From a virus, in the IMG/VR virus record IMGVR_UViG_3300044962_000015, positions 1 through 59,217 of that record: 59,217 bases of DNA; one strand, given 5' to 3'. The position numbers and the translations under genes are program-made. Positions 1 through 7,638 of the stretch are shown in pieces (within the stretch, counting starts at the first letter, position 1; each line of letters opens with the position of its first letter). Under the pieces are notes generated by a model. That model worked only from the letters and a program-made list of their open reading frames with translations. It was not told the origin of the DNA and searched no databases.

Positions 1-154
<154 letters not shown>

Positions 155-178
155 TGCTTCTCCTCCATGATCAAAAAC

Positions 179-199
179 GATTGCGGGATGGTGCGTGGC
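179..199. repeat. copy 1 of a leader repeat shared by two lipoprotein genes
   Basis: The 21 bases at 179-199 recur almost exactly at 585-606 (one extra G in the second copy). Both copies lie just upstream, in minus-strand sense, of the ribosome binding site of a small lipoprotein gene (starts at 154 and 571). This is either a shared regulatory leader or the scar of a duplication of a lipoprotein cassette. Confidence 0.7.
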
Positions 200-291
200 C
201 CTGGCAGGACTCGAACCTGCGGCCTTCTTACCGGCTCCTCGTCCGGCTGACCCCTGAGCGGGGTGCGCTCTTACCGCTGAGCTACAGGGCC
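197..291 (-). tRNA. tRNA-like gene with enlarged central region
   Basis: Read on the minus strand it has a perfect 7-bp acceptor stem (GGCCCTG/CAGGGCC), a normal D arm (GCTC, 8-nt loop, GAGC) and a perfect T arm (GCAGG, loop TTCGAGT, CCTGC). Between D and T stems there are 46 nt instead of about 22. One folding gives a 4-bp anticodon stem ACCC/GGGT with loop CGCTCAG, lacking U33, followed by a 28-nt variable region containing a CCGG/CCGG hairpin. No anticodon can be assigned safely. Total length is 95 nt. It lies between two lipoprotein genes transcribed in the same direction. Confidence 0.6.
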
Positions 292-382
292 GAACCCCGG
301 TGCGCGGAACCCGCCGGGCCGGGCCGCAAACCGGCGGGCCGCCGCAGTTGGAGCGGCCCCACCGGACTCCGCTAGATCATGA

Positions 383-571
383 TCACCAGCCGGTCGGCGG
401 CGGCAGGCAGACCCGGGTGACCTTGTGGCCCTCCCGGTGGGTGGAGACGTGGCCGCCCCGCGCCGTGCAGTCCCGGGTGAACTTGTCGCCCTTGTCCTTG
501 CTGCCGCAGCCGCCAGCCGTGGTCGCGACCAGCGCGACGACGGCGACGCCGATCAGCAGAATCTTCCTCAT
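383..571 (-). CDS. small lipoprotein, 62 aa
   Basis: ATG at 571 follows GGAGGAAGC. The protein opens with MRKILLIGVAVVALVATTAG and continues with GC, a signal peptide with a lipobox-like end, so the mature form should be a short lipid-anchored, charged protein (KDKGDKF) with two further Cys. A membrane-anchored location outside the cell is likely. It is second in a pair of lipoprotein genes sharing a leader repeat; a role in superinfection exclusion or envelope modification would fit but is inference. Confidence 0.75.
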   Translation of the reverse strand: MRKILLIGVAVVALVATTAGGCGSKDKGDKFTRDCTARGGHVSTHREGHKVTRVCLPPPTGW

Positions 572-605
572 GCTTCCTCCAAATGATTGCGGGGATGGTG
601 CGTGG

Positions 606-1139
606 CTAGACCTCGGTCTCCCGGCCCTTCTTCGGGAGGGTGAACTCGTGCACGCCCACCTCGCGGGCGGCATCGTTGACCATGTTGCGGATGTCGGCCG
701 GGGCGAACCGGCGCCAGCACTCCTCGCCGACGGGCTCGGCCCGGTGGTCCAGCGCGTCATGGTTCGCCCGCTGCCCCTCGATCCAGCCGTCCAGGGTGCC
801 CAGCACGGCCGCCAGGGCGGTGCTCTTCGCCGCCGCCACGTCGTAGGCCTCGTTCGCCACCTTGGCCTGCTTCTCCTGCCGTGCGGCGTCCGCGTCGTAC
901 GCGGCGTCGACGATGTTCGAGGCGTTGGCGTTGACGACCATCGAGTGCATCTCGTGGATGGCCTGGCCCGCCGCCCGCGCGTACGAGGCGTACTGGCTGG
1001 AGCCCTCGGCCGCCGCCTTGATGTTGTGGGCGGATTCCCGCTCGATCTGGTCGGCCGTGGCCCGCATCCCCGAGACCAGATGGTCGATGGTGCGCTGAAG
1101 CCGGGCCGCCGCTGCCGCCTCCCAGTCGCGGTCCGTCAT
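606..1139 (-). CDS. hypothetical alpha-helical protein, 177 aa
   Basis: The protein starts MTDRDWEAAAAARLQRTIDH and is rich in Ala, Glu and Gln without membrane segments; the first 130 residues look helical, perhaps coiled coil, followed by a charged C-terminus. Its start overlaps the stop of the upstream gene (1136-1759) by four bases (ATGA), so the two are translationally coupled. It belongs to the leftward block. I do not recognise the family. Confidence 0.75.
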   Translation of the reverse strand: MTDRDWEAAAAARLQRTIDHLVSGMRATADQIERESAHNIKAAAEGSSQYASYARAAGQAIHEMHSMVVNANASNIVDAAYDADAARQEKQAKVANEAYDVAAAKSTALAAVLGTLDGWIEGQRANHDALDHRAEPVGEECWRRFAPADIRNMVNDAAREVGVHEFTLPKKGRETEV

Positions 1140-1759
1140 CGCGCCGCCTCCAGCATCGCGACGAACCCGTTGGCCAGGGACGCCATGCGCTCGACGCCTT
1201 CCTTGGTGGTGGTGACCGTGACGTACGGGCTGCCCTGCAACACCTCGATGAAGGGCAGTACCTGGCCGGTGGCCGGGTCCAGGCCCTCACTGCCGACGGG
1301 CAACGAAGCGGCCACGTCGAGGAGCTTCTTCAGGAACGCGGGCCGGATGGCCCGTACGGTCTGCACCTCGTCCGGGTAGTTCTTCTCGGCCCACGCCAGC
1401 GCGGCGGCCTCGTCGGTGACCTTGACGCTCTTGCGGCCGTTGGAGTGGCCCACGGCGGCCAGCTTGGTGCCGTCCGGCAGGAACGCGCCGACGCGCTCCA
1501 CGTGCCGCTTGCCCATGTCGGCGGTGACGGCAGCCCGCAGCGTCTCGGCGGTGGGCTTCAGCACCTTCAGGTACGTCTCCAGCGCGGCCAGCTTCTCCGC
1601 GTCGGTCAGGGCCTGCTCGGTCACCGGCGACGTGTGGTACGGGCAGTCGCCCATGTTGTGGGTGGTGCAGTTGGCCACGCTGCCGTCCGCGTAGCCGACG
1701 TTCAGGTTGGGCTCCTGGGGGTCGCGTGGACCGATCCATCCGGGGGTCTTGTCGGTCAT
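1136..1759 (-). CDS. hypothetical protein, 207 aa
   Basis: It starts MTDKTPGWIGPRDPQEPNLN. A Cys/His cluster occurs near residues 31-41 (NCTTHNMGDCPYH), which could bind a metal. The middle is helical and the C-terminal third has short hydrophobic strands. It overlaps the downstream gene by four bases. No known family is recognised; position suggests an early, non-structural role. Confidence 0.75.
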   Translation of the reverse strand: MTDKTPGWIGPRDPQEPNLNVGYADGSVANCTTHNMGDCPYHTSPVTEQALTDAEKLAALETYLKVLKPTAETLRAAVTADMGKRHVERVGAFLPDGTKLAAVGHSNGRKSVKVTDEAAALAWAEKNYPDEVQTVRAIRPAFLKKLLDVAASLPVGSEGLDPATGQVLPFIEVLQGSPYVTVTTTKEGVERMASLANGFVAMLEAAR

Positions 1760-1768
1760 GCCTGCTCC

Positions 1769-1942
1769 TCAGCGTGTGTGGTTGTTCCTGCAACAGGTGC
1801 AGGCGTTGTCGTGCTGCATGCCGTGGTGGCCCAGCGAGCAGGCCCAGCAGCCCTCGTACGGGATGCGGTTGCCGCCGGTGGTCTTGCCCAGGCCCAGCGC
1901 CTTGGCGAGGCGCTTCAGCGGACCCTGCTTCTCGGACGTCAC
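1769..1942 (-). CDS. small Cys/His-rich protein, 57 aa
   Basis: The GTG start at 1942 overlaps the stop of the upstream gene in a GTGA junction, the usual arrangement in this genome, so it is preferred over a longer in-frame ATG at 1969. The C-terminal half contains CWAC, then HHGMQHDNACTCC, enough Cys and His for a zinc site. Its function is unknown. Confidence 0.65.
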   Translation of the reverse strand: MTSEKQGPLKRLAKALGLGKTTGGNRIPYEGCWACSLGHHGMQHDNACTCCRNNHTR

Positions 1943-2151
1943 GCGCACTCCCTGGTCGGCTGGCGGCACACCCGCAGCGTGCGGGCGATGTCGCCTTTGC
2001 AGTTGTCCACCGACCGGCCCTTGCCGGGCGTGGCCGGGGATGTGAGCTGGGTGTGTCCGCAGGGGCAGCGCCAGATCAGGTGCCCGTTCCGGCGGACCAG
2101 GGTGAACCCGGCCTGCCGGAACGCCAGCACCAGCGCGGTGCTGGCCTGCAT
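1939..2151 (-). CDS. HicA-like small protein with CPCGH motif, 70 aa
   Basis: The pattern 'FRQAGFTLVRRNGHLIWRC', then PCGH, then a TPGKGRS segment resembles the double-stranded-RNA-binding-like fold of HicA toxins (an aromatic-arginine strand, a His in the GH.IWR position, then a basic tail), with a Cys pair added. Start options are ATG at 2151, which overlaps the ERF-gene stop by one base, or GTG at 2154 in a GTGA overlap. No adjacent HicB antitoxin is apparent, so a toxin role is doubtful; RNA or DNA binding is a safer inference. Confidence 0.6.
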   Translation of the reverse strand: MQASTALVLAFRQAGFTLVRRNGHLIWRCPCGHTQLTSPATPGKGRSVDNCKGDIARTLRVCRQPTRECA

Positions 2152-3077
2152 CACTCAGCCTTCGGATCGGGCGTGTCGGCCTTCGCCGCCGCGACCTCCG
2201 CGTGTACGGCCAGCTCCCGGGCCTCGTACAGCACCTGGTCCAGGGTCTCCGTCTCGGACACCTGGAGCTTCAGCAGCCCCCGGGCCTCGGCGATGGTCTT
2301 CAGGCTGTCGATCCCGGTGACCGTGCTGTCGGGGGTCAGCGCCTCATCGCCCAGCCGCGAGGCCATGATCTCCGTCGCGGTGCGCTGCGGCTCGGTCTCG
2401 TCCGCCGGGTTGCCGACCTTGCGGTTGTGCAGGTCCTTACCGGCCATCCAGTCGTACGCCTTGACGGTCTTGTCCAGCTCGGCCGTGACCATCTTCGCCT
2501 GGTAGCCGAACACCTCGGCGTCGGTCCAGGAGGTCTTCGGCGGCTTGGGCGGCTCCTGCGGCTCGTGCGGCTCGTCGGCGTTGACGCCCCGGCGGTGCTG
2601 GTCGAACGCCTGCTCCGTACGGGGCCGGGCGTCCTCCCAGCGATCGCGGGCCGACTGCTGCGCCTTCTGACCGTCGTCGTCCTCCCCGCCCGGGAAGGTG
2701 CCGGTCAGAGCCAGGGTCAGGTACCGGCGGCCGTAGGTGTACGACGAGCCGATGTCCTGCGGCCCGGCCCGGCGGGGGTCAGGCAGTGGCCAGTAGCCGA
2801 TCTCCCGGTCGCCGCCCTCGTGCAGCAGCGCCACCTCCAGCATGAAGCCGCCGCTGGCGTCGATGACGCTCTTGGAGGTGATGGACAGGCCGTGCTTGCC
2901 GAGCGCGGGCAGGACGGCCTCGACCACCGCGTCCAGACCGGCGTAGCCGTACGAGTAGCTGATCTTGGCGCCGCTCTTACTCTCCCCGGTGACCTTGGCG
3001 GTCTCGTCTTTGCGGAGCTTCGGCAGCTCGGCTTGGAACGCGGCCAGGGCTGCGGCCAGGGAATCGTGTTTCGGCAT
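2151..3077 (-). CDS. erf: ERF-family single-strand annealing recombinase, 308 aa
   Basis: ERF proteins bind single-stranded DNA and anneal complementary strands, helping phage recombination and genome circularisation. The hallmark N-terminal domain is visible: a Tyr-rich strand followed by GLDAVVEAVLPALGKHGLS (about residues 47-65), a beta-rich core, and SSYTYGRRYL with GEDDDGQ (about 111-137), all typical of the family. The remaining 170 residues are an acidic, Pro- and Lys-containing tail that may bind partners. It has its own promoter (3098-3137) with a conserved GACAG start region, and the next gene overlaps its stop. No partner exonuclease was recognised nearby. Confidence 0.88.
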   Translation of the reverse strand: MPKHDSLAAALAAFQAELPKLRKDETAKVTGESKSGAKISYSYGYAGLDAVVEAVLPALGKHGLSITSKSVIDASGGFMLEVALLHEGGDREIGYWPLPDPRRAGPQDIGSSYTYGRRYLTLALTGTFPGGEDDDGQKAQQSARDRWEDARPRTEQAFDQHRRGVNADEPHEPQEPPKPPKTSWTDAEVFGYQAKMVTAELDKTVKAYDWMAGKDLHNRKVGNPADETEPQRTATEIMASRLGDEALTPDSTVTGIDSLKTIAEARGLLKLQVSETETLDQVLYEARELAVHAEVAAAKADTPDPKAE

Positions 3078-3097
3078 CTGCGTGCTCCCTCGGTTGA

Positions 3098-3137
3098 CTG
3101 TCTACGCACAGCATACACGAGTTGCGCTAGCTGTCAA
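3098..3137 (-). promoter_or_regulatory. promoter of the ERF gene with GACAG start box
   Basis: On the minus strand: TTGACA (3137-3132), 16-nt spacer, TATGCT (3115-3110), then 7 nt and GACAG (3102-3098). The GACAG falls where transcription should begin and is followed by TCAACC, also present downstream of the promoter at 15258. The -35 box overlaps the stop codon of the upstream gene. Confidence 0.8.
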
Positions 3138-3709
3138 GAGAGGGAGCACGGACTCAGGCAGAGCGCGCCCTGGGCGTTACCCGGGCAGGGGCCGTTGACG
3201 ATGGGGCACATCGGCCGGACCTCGGCGGGCGGTTCGGCCGCGCTCGGCCGGTACAGCGGGTTCGGCTCGGCGCTCTGCGTCCGCAGGTATGCGGCGTGCT
3301 CCCGCTCCCAGGCCACCGTCCGGGGCATCAGCGCCTCCCTGGAGCCCTCCGGCAGGTCGGCCCGTACGCGGGCCACCAGCTCGGCCACGGCCGCCGGGAG
3401 ATCGCTCAGAGCCAGCCGCGCACCGGTGGTCACCTCGGGCACAGCCTCGTCTCGCGGGATGCCGTGCTGGCCGGGCGCCCACGGCGACACCAGCCGCGCC
3501 CGCTCGATGTCCCGGACCGCGCGCCGGACGTGCGCGGGCATCATCCAGTCGGTCTCTTCGGCGTAGTGCTGCTTCACGGCCTCCAGGCAATCCTCAAAAG
3601 CCGCATCGGGGAGGACGGCCTGCCAGGCGATCACGTCGCCGTCGCCGATGGTCCGGCGGTCGTAGGCGCTCATCGCGGACAACAGCCGGGCAGTCTCGGA
3701 AAGATTCAC
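3134..3709 (-). CDS. helicase-loader-like replication protein, 191 aa
   Basis: The N-terminus (MNLSETARLLSAMSAYDRRT, then IGDGDVIAWQAVLPDAAFED) has the pattern of G39P/DnaD-like phage loader domains: a helix, the AYDRR turn, a Trp-containing helix and a conserved P-A-H-V segment near residue 58. The C-terminal third contains Cys residues that could bind metal. It directly follows the initiator-like gene (four-base overlap), the common order initiator then loader. A role in recruiting the host replicative helicase is inferred from this context. Confidence 0.62.
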   Translation of the reverse strand: MNLSETARLLSAMSAYDRRTIGDGDVIAWQAVLPDAAFEDCLEAVKQHYAEETDWMMPAHVRRAVRDIERARLVSPWAPGQHGIPRDEAVPEVTTGARLALSDLPAAVAELVARVRADLPEGSREALMPRTVAWEREHAAYLRTQSAEPNPLYRPSAAEPPAEVRPMCPIVNGPCPGNAQGALCLSPCSLS

Positions 3710-4491
3710 AGTCCCTGCTCCTCGTACTTGGCAGCCAAGGCCATCCCCTGACTGATCCGGGCGTCGGTCGTGCTCGGCCGGTACGGCGCACCGGACGTCG
3801 GCACCAGGCCGTTACCGGGACGCCGGGGCGCCCGCTCGGCCGCCGTGCGCATCCAGTTGCGCCACGTCGCGGGCCAGTCCACCTTCCGGCCCTTCACGCC
3901 GGGGCAGCCCAGCCAGTAGTCCACGAACTTGTCGTGCTCGATCCGGCCGTCAATTACGGCCCCCAACTGCTCAGCGACGAACCAGGCCCGCATCTCTTCG
4001 GTCGGCTGATAGTTGTCGGGAATCCTCGTCGCTCGCTGCGTAGCGGCGCCCTTAACTGGAGTTGCTTCAGAACTAGATGCTTCTGTAGTAGGAAAGCCCT
4101 CCGGCTCCCGGCGGGTCCCCCCTCCGGCTCCCGGCGCCCCCCCCTCCGGCTCCCGGTGGGTACCCTCCGGCATCCGGCGGACGTCCGCCCAGTCTTCGGC
4201 GTCCGGCTCGGGCGTCTCGGCACCGTCGATTAGGAGCTGGTACCGGTTCGACTTCCGGGCACCGCTGGCGTGGTGGCGTTCGTACACCCGGATCAGGCCC
4301 TGCTCGATTAGCCGGGCGAGCGCGTCACGAATAGTGCTTTCGCTCAGCTCGGTCTCGGCGGCGATCAGCCGTGTCCGCAGGTAGCAGGAGTGGTCCTGCC
4401 CGGCGTGGTCGGCGAGGACGCGAAGCACGGAGCGGGCGCTGGAGCTACCGGCCTTCTGGGTGCGAACCCAGATCAAGGTCTCGAACGACAA
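3706..4491 (-). CDS. phage replication initiator-like HTH protein, 261 aa
   Basis: The N-terminal domain (SFETLIWVRTQKAGSSSARS, then VLRVLADHAGQDHSCY and SESTIRDALARLIEQGLIRV) is a winged helix-turn-helix as in replisome organisers. The C-terminus has the conserved pattern FVDYWLGC...KVDWPATWRNWMR seen in phage O-like proteins. A low-complexity linker built of REPEGG-type repeats joins the two. TTG at 4491 is preferred because AAAAGGG lies 5 nt upstream; GTG at 4515 in the same frame lacks a properly spaced site. It probably binds the phage origin and, with the next gene, loads helicase. No DNA polymerase gene was seen, so host polymerase is presumably used. Confidence 0.75.
   Translation of the reverse strand: MSFETLIWVRTQKAGSSSARSVLRVLADHAGQDHSCYLRTRLIAAETELSESTIRDALARLIEQGLIRVYERHHASGARKSNRYQLLIDGAETPEPDAEDWADVRRMPEGTHREPEGGAPGAGGGTRREPEGFPTTEASSSEATPVKGAATQRATRIPDNYQPTEEMRAWFVAEQLGAVIDGRIEHDKFVDYWLGCPGVKGRKVDWPATWRNWMRTAAERAPRRPGNGLVPTSGAPYRPSTTDARISQGMALAAKYEEQGL
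4097..4170. repeat. imperfect 21-23 bp tandem repeat with an 8-base homopolymer
   Basis: Three copies of CCCTCCGGCTCCCGG and a fourth degenerate copy lie at spacings of about 23, 22 and 21 bases inside the replication initiator gene, and an 8-base C run sits at 4137-4144. The copies are not all read in the same frame, so REPEGG appears in two units and APGAGGGT in another. This suggests repeat expansion with slippage in a flexible linker. Confidence 0.7.
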
Positions 4492-4589
4492 GGTGACCCT
4501 TTTCAGATAGGGCACCCTCGGGAGTTGCCGTGCCTGTATGGCCTCGGTAGACTCCAGGGTGCGATGGTGCGACCGCGAAATCGCTCTTT

Positions 4590-4619
4590 GACCCCTCGGG
4601 CTGGCTGGCCCGGGGGGTC
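4590..4619 (-). terminator. 12-bp hairpin downstream of the wHTH gene
   Basis: GACCCCTCGGGC and GCCCGGGGGGTC form 12 bp (one T-G pair) around a 6-nt loop. It lies between the gene ending at 4638 and the initiator gene. There is no U tract, so it could be a partial terminator or an attenuator in the leader of the initiator mRNA. Confidence 0.45.
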
Positions 4620-4637
4620 GGTCTATTTCTACACCCG

Positions 4638-4982
4638 TCAGGCTGCGGGGGACAGCTCCGACTCGGGGTGGTCGTACCAGACCCGCTGCGTGCGCTCGGC
4701 GAAGTGCTCGCGGATCGTCGAGGCGTACCAGAGCGGTTCCTTGATCTCCGGGAAGTCGACCTCGGGCAGGTGCCCGCGCTGCTTCCACTGCTGCGGAGTG
4801 AACCGCTCGACGCGCATGTGCCGGGCGATACCGGCCAGGTCCACGATCTGCCGGGTCCGCTCCAGCTCGCGAAGGTTGTCGTCGGGGCTGGCGGCGAGGG
4901 CGGTGCGCAGCCGCTGGACTTCGCCCTTCAGCCGCTCGATCTCCTGGCTCGCCTCCTGCCACATCGTCTTGTAACTAGGCAT
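4638..4982 (-). CDS. coiled coil plus winged-helix DNA-binding protein, 114 aa (excisionase/MerR-like)
   Basis: Residues 1-45 form a charged helix (ASQEIERLKGEVQRLRTALA) suited to dimerisation. Residues 47-105 (IVDLAGIARHMRVERFTPQQ, then W, then FPEIKEPLWYASTIREHF) fit the small winged-helix domain of excisionases and MerR/AlpA-like regulators: a helix-turn-helix, then FP..., then W and a closing helix. It is the first gene of the leftward block, next to the divergent region 4983-5154, a position typical of a regulator. No integrase was found, so a regulatory role is more likely than excision. Confidence 0.72.
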   Translation of the reverse strand: MPSYKTMWQEASQEIERLKGEVQRLRTALAASPDDNLRELERTRQIVDLAGIARHMRVERFTPQQWKQRGHLPEVDFPEIKEPLWYASTIREHFAERTQRVWYDHPESELSPAA

Positions 4983-5091
4983 ATCTGTTCCTCACCTATG
5001 TTGCCGGGCGTTCGTCTACCACCAGCCTACAGGACTGACCTTGCTCGGGCCATGCCCTGCACCCTCGCTGACGTGCTCTGTAGTGCCATGG

Positions 5092-5120
5092 TTGACAGAG
5101 GGCGGCGGGCGATGCATGCT
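5092..5120 (+). promoter_or_regulatory. candidate rightward promoter
   Basis: TTGACA (5092-5097), 17-nt spacer, then CATGCT (5115-5120), one base from the TATGCT -10 box used elsewhere in this genome. The first gene of the rightward run starts at 5155. It lacks the GACAG start box. Confidence 0.55.
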
Positions 5121-5154
5121 GGAGACGTTCACGACCACCGAGAAGGGACCGAAG

Positions 5155-5598
5155 ATGCTCAACCCGGTTGTAATACCCCTGCCCGTGGCCCTGGCGTTCG
5201 TCGTGGCCTTCGCCGCCGCCCTCTACGCCGCCAACCGCTACCTGCGCACCGACGCCTGGAACCCCTGGGACGGGCAGACCTGGGCCTCACCGGCCCCGAC
5301 CGGCGGTCGCCACCGCCCAGAGAGCATCCCCGAGGCGGATCGCCGCGACTGGGCGTACGTCGTCGCCATGCGCATGAGCGAGTCCGCCCAGCACCAGCCC
5401 CGCATCGCCACGTCCGCCCCCCTGGAGATCGAGGCGCCCCCCGTACGGTACGAGCTGGCCGTGCAGCACGGCTGGCCGCTCCGGCCTCTGGAGATCGAGG
5501 CCGCCGGGCTGCCCGACCGGGAGCCGGTCGAGCCGGGTCCGCTGCACGTCGCCGGGGACATCGAATGGGACACCCGCGAACTGGTGAAAGTCCAGTGA
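5155..5598 (+). CDS. membrane-anchored hypothetical protein, 147 aa
   Basis: It starts MLNPVVIPLPVALAFVVAFA and continues AALYAA, a single N-terminal transmembrane segment; the rest is soluble and includes acidic and Pro-rich stretches ending near an EWDTREL segment. The purine-rich GAAGGGACC precedes the start. It is the first gene after the candidate promoter, and its TGA overlaps the ATG of the ParB-like gene. Function unknown. Confidence 0.7.
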   Translation: MLNPVVIPLPVALAFVVAFAAALYAANRYLRTDAWNPWDGQTWASPAPTGGRHRPESIPEADRRDWAYVVAMRMSESAQHQPRIATSAPLEIEAPPVRYELAVQHGWPLRPLEIEAAGLPDREPVEPGPLHVAGDIEWDTRELVKVQ

Positions 5599-6476
5599 TG
5601 AACGTCGAGCGCACCATCCGCACCGAGTCGGTGCGGATCCCGCGCCTACGCGACAGCTACGGCAGCTGCATGCCACTCGCCACCAGCATTCGCGACGGCG
5701 GTCTACGCCGCCCCATCACCCTCTGGAAAGACGGCACGATCATCTCCGGCGGGCGTCGGCTGCGCGCGCTGCTGCTGCTGGACGAGCCACGGGTGCAGGC
5801 CGTCTTCGTCGACACCATCGAAGACGCCGCGAAGCGCATGCTCGCCGACAACCAGGACGACGACCTCGCCCTGCCGTGGAGGTGGAGCGAGGTGTGCCGC
5901 CTGTGGGAGCTGCTGCGCCGTCTCGACGCACCCAACGCCGCCAAGCGCGCCGACGCCGCCCGGCGCCGGGGTGTCGAGCTGCGCCGGGCGACGCAGGCCG
6001 GGACGCGTAAGCCGGGCCGGATCCGCTCCCGCAGCGAGGACTACGTGCTCAGCATCATCTGCGAGCCGTTCGGCATCTCCGCCGCCACCGCCTACCGCCT
6101 CGAAGCCATCTACCACACCGGCTACGGCACCACCGAGGCGCCGGACGACAAGCGCGAGCTGGCCCGCGAGATCATGGCCGACATCGACAAGGGCGCCAGC
6201 GTCTGGCCCAACTACCAGCGGCTGATGGGCGTCCGGAACACCGTGACCCGCCCCCGCCCGGTCGTCGCGGTCGAACCGGCCCCCGCCGCCCGCCAGCTGA
6301 CCGCCTGGAGTAAGTCCCTGCCGCAGATGGAGGGCCTGGTGGCCGGGCTCGTCGAGCTGGGGCCGCCCAACGCCGAGCTGACCTGGGAACAGATCGCCCC
6401 GGCACACACTCGCCTCACGGCTGTACGCCGTGAGCTGGAAAAGATGATCAAGCAGATGAAGGAGCGCAACCAGTGA
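5598..6476 (+). CDS. ParB/Srx-fold nuclease-domain-like protein, 292 aa
   Basis: Residues about 25-70 (SCMPLATSIRDGGLRRPITL, then WKDGTIISGGRRLRALLLLD) match the ParB/sulfiredoxin fold, with GG.R.P.......I..G.RRL..L as the core. A helical C-terminus with Arg-rich and HTH-like stretches follows, ending in a charged helix. The start overlaps the upstream stop by one base, and the end overlaps the next gene (also of ParB type) by four bases. Phage proteins of this fold have been linked to transcription control, partition or DNA modification; which applies here is not shown by the sequence. Confidence 0.75.
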   Translation: MNVERTIRTESVRIPRLRDSYGSCMPLATSIRDGGLRRPITLWKDGTIISGGRRLRALLLLDEPRVQAVFVDTIEDAAKRMLADNQDDDLALPWRWSEVCRLWELLRRLDAPNAAKRADAARRRGVELRRATQAGTRKPGRIRSRSEDYVLSIICEPFGISAATAYRLEAIYHTGYGTTEAPDDKRELAREIMADIDKGASVWPNYQRLMGVRNTVTRPRPVVAVEPAPAARQLTAWSKSLPQMEGLVAGLVELGPPNAELTWEQIAPAHTRLTAVRRELEKMIKQMKERNQ

Positions 6477-7267
6477 GCAACCCGAGGCCGACCAACCCCG
6501 ACCGCGTCACGTACGAGATGGTCGAACGCAAGGTGGGTGACCTGTGGGTCGACCCCAACGTGCAGCGCAGCCTGAAGAAGTCCCGCGTCGCGACGATGGC
6601 CGACAACTTCCGGCCCGACGCCCTCGGCGTGCTGACCACCTCGTACCGCTCGCCGAAGCGCATCCACGTGATCGACGGGCAGCACCGCTACCGGGCCGCC
6701 GAGTCTGCCGCCTACACCGGCGCCATCCCGACGATGGAGTACCACGGGCTGACCGTGCCCGAAGAAGCCGCCCTGTTCCGGATGCTGAACACCGCCGAGA
6801 AGCCGTCCCGCATCGACCAGTTCTTGGTTCGCTGCGTGGAGCAGGATGCCGCCTCGCTGCGGCTGGCCGGGTTCCTGAAGGATCACGGCTGGTCGGTCGG
6901 CACCGGCGCGGTCGAGGCTCGCCTATCCGCCATCGCCAGCCTGGAGCGGGTGTACTCGCTGAACCCCGAGGCCGCCGATGGCGCCCTGGCCGTGCTGACC
7001 CTGGCGTACGGGCACCGCCCCGCCGCCGTGCAGGGCGCGCTCATGGAGGGCGTCGGCCGGATGCTCGCCAAGTACGGCCGGGACGTCGACCTGGGAGACC
7101 TGGCCAAGCGCCTGGCCAGCGTCCCCGGCGGCCCGGACGGGCTGGTCGGCAACGCCCGGGGTCAGATGTTCACCCGCACCGGCAACCTGTCCACGCAGGT
7201 CGCCCGGGTCATCACCAACCTGTACAACCAGCGCCGCCGCACCACCGCCCTGCCTGAGTGGTCGTGA
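6473..7267 (+). CDS. ParB-like DGQHR-motif protein, 264 aa
   Basis: GTG at 6473 overlaps the previous stop (GTGA). The segment VIDGQHRYRAAE (about residues 67-78) is the DGQHR signature shared by DndB-like and phage ParB-like proteins. The preceding VGDLWVDPNVQRSLKKSRVA and the later MLNTAEKP region also fit that fold. The C-terminal half is helical. Two ParB-fold genes in tandem suggest a heteromeric complex. The location a few genes before the terminase recalls other actinophages. DNA binding is likely; catalysis is uncertain. Confidence 0.75.
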   Translation: MSNPRPTNPDRVTYEMVERKVGDLWVDPNVQRSLKKSRVATMADNFRPDALGVLTTSYRSPKRIHVIDGQHRYRAAESAAYTGAIPTMEYHGLTVPEEAALFRMLNTAEKPSRIDQFLVRCVEQDAASLRLAGFLKDHGWSVGTGAVEARLSAIASLERVYSLNPEAADGALAVLTLAYGHRPAAVQGALMEGVGRMLAKYGRDVDLGDLAKRLASVPGGPDGLVGNARGQMFTRTGNLSTQVARVITNLYNQRRRTTALPEWS

Positions 7268-7638
7268 CCGCAGAGGGCCGCAAGCGCCACGAGCGCAACC
7301 AGGAACGCCAGCACCCGCCGCTCCCCACGGAGCGGCGGGTTGCCGCGCAGACGAACACCTGGCTGGGCAAGGGCACCACGTCGGCTCAGCCCGGCGTGGT
7401 CTGGCTGAAACGCCCCATGCCCGACGGGCAGTGGCCCGCCGACCAGCGCCTGCCCCGCGACGACTCGTTCAGCTGGTGGGTGCGCTCGCACTGCGGCCAT
7501 CAGGGCGGGACGAAACAGTGGGCGTTCTACGAGGAGCGCTACGCCGACATGTACGAGCACGTGTTCCGGGAGGATCCCTGCCGGTGGACCCGCTGCCCCG
7601 AGCGCATCATGATCGAAAATGACGGGAGAGCCCGATGA
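7264..7638 (+). CDS. hypothetical basic protein, 124 aa
   Basis: The GTG start (7264) overlaps the upstream stop. The N-terminus is strongly basic (RKRHERNQERQ) and a later segment contains Trp, His and Cys (SWWVRSHCGHQ... CRWTRCPE), perhaps a metal site. Its last residues include MIEND, produced by one copy of the dispersed GATCGAAAA motif at 7611. Function unknown. Confidence 0.7.
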   Translation: MTAEGRKRHERNQERQHPPLPTERRVAAQTNTWLGKGTTSAQPGVVWLKRPMPDGQWPADQRLPRDDSFSWWVRSHCGHQGGTKQWAFYEERYADMYEHVFREDPCRWTRCPERIMIENDGRAR

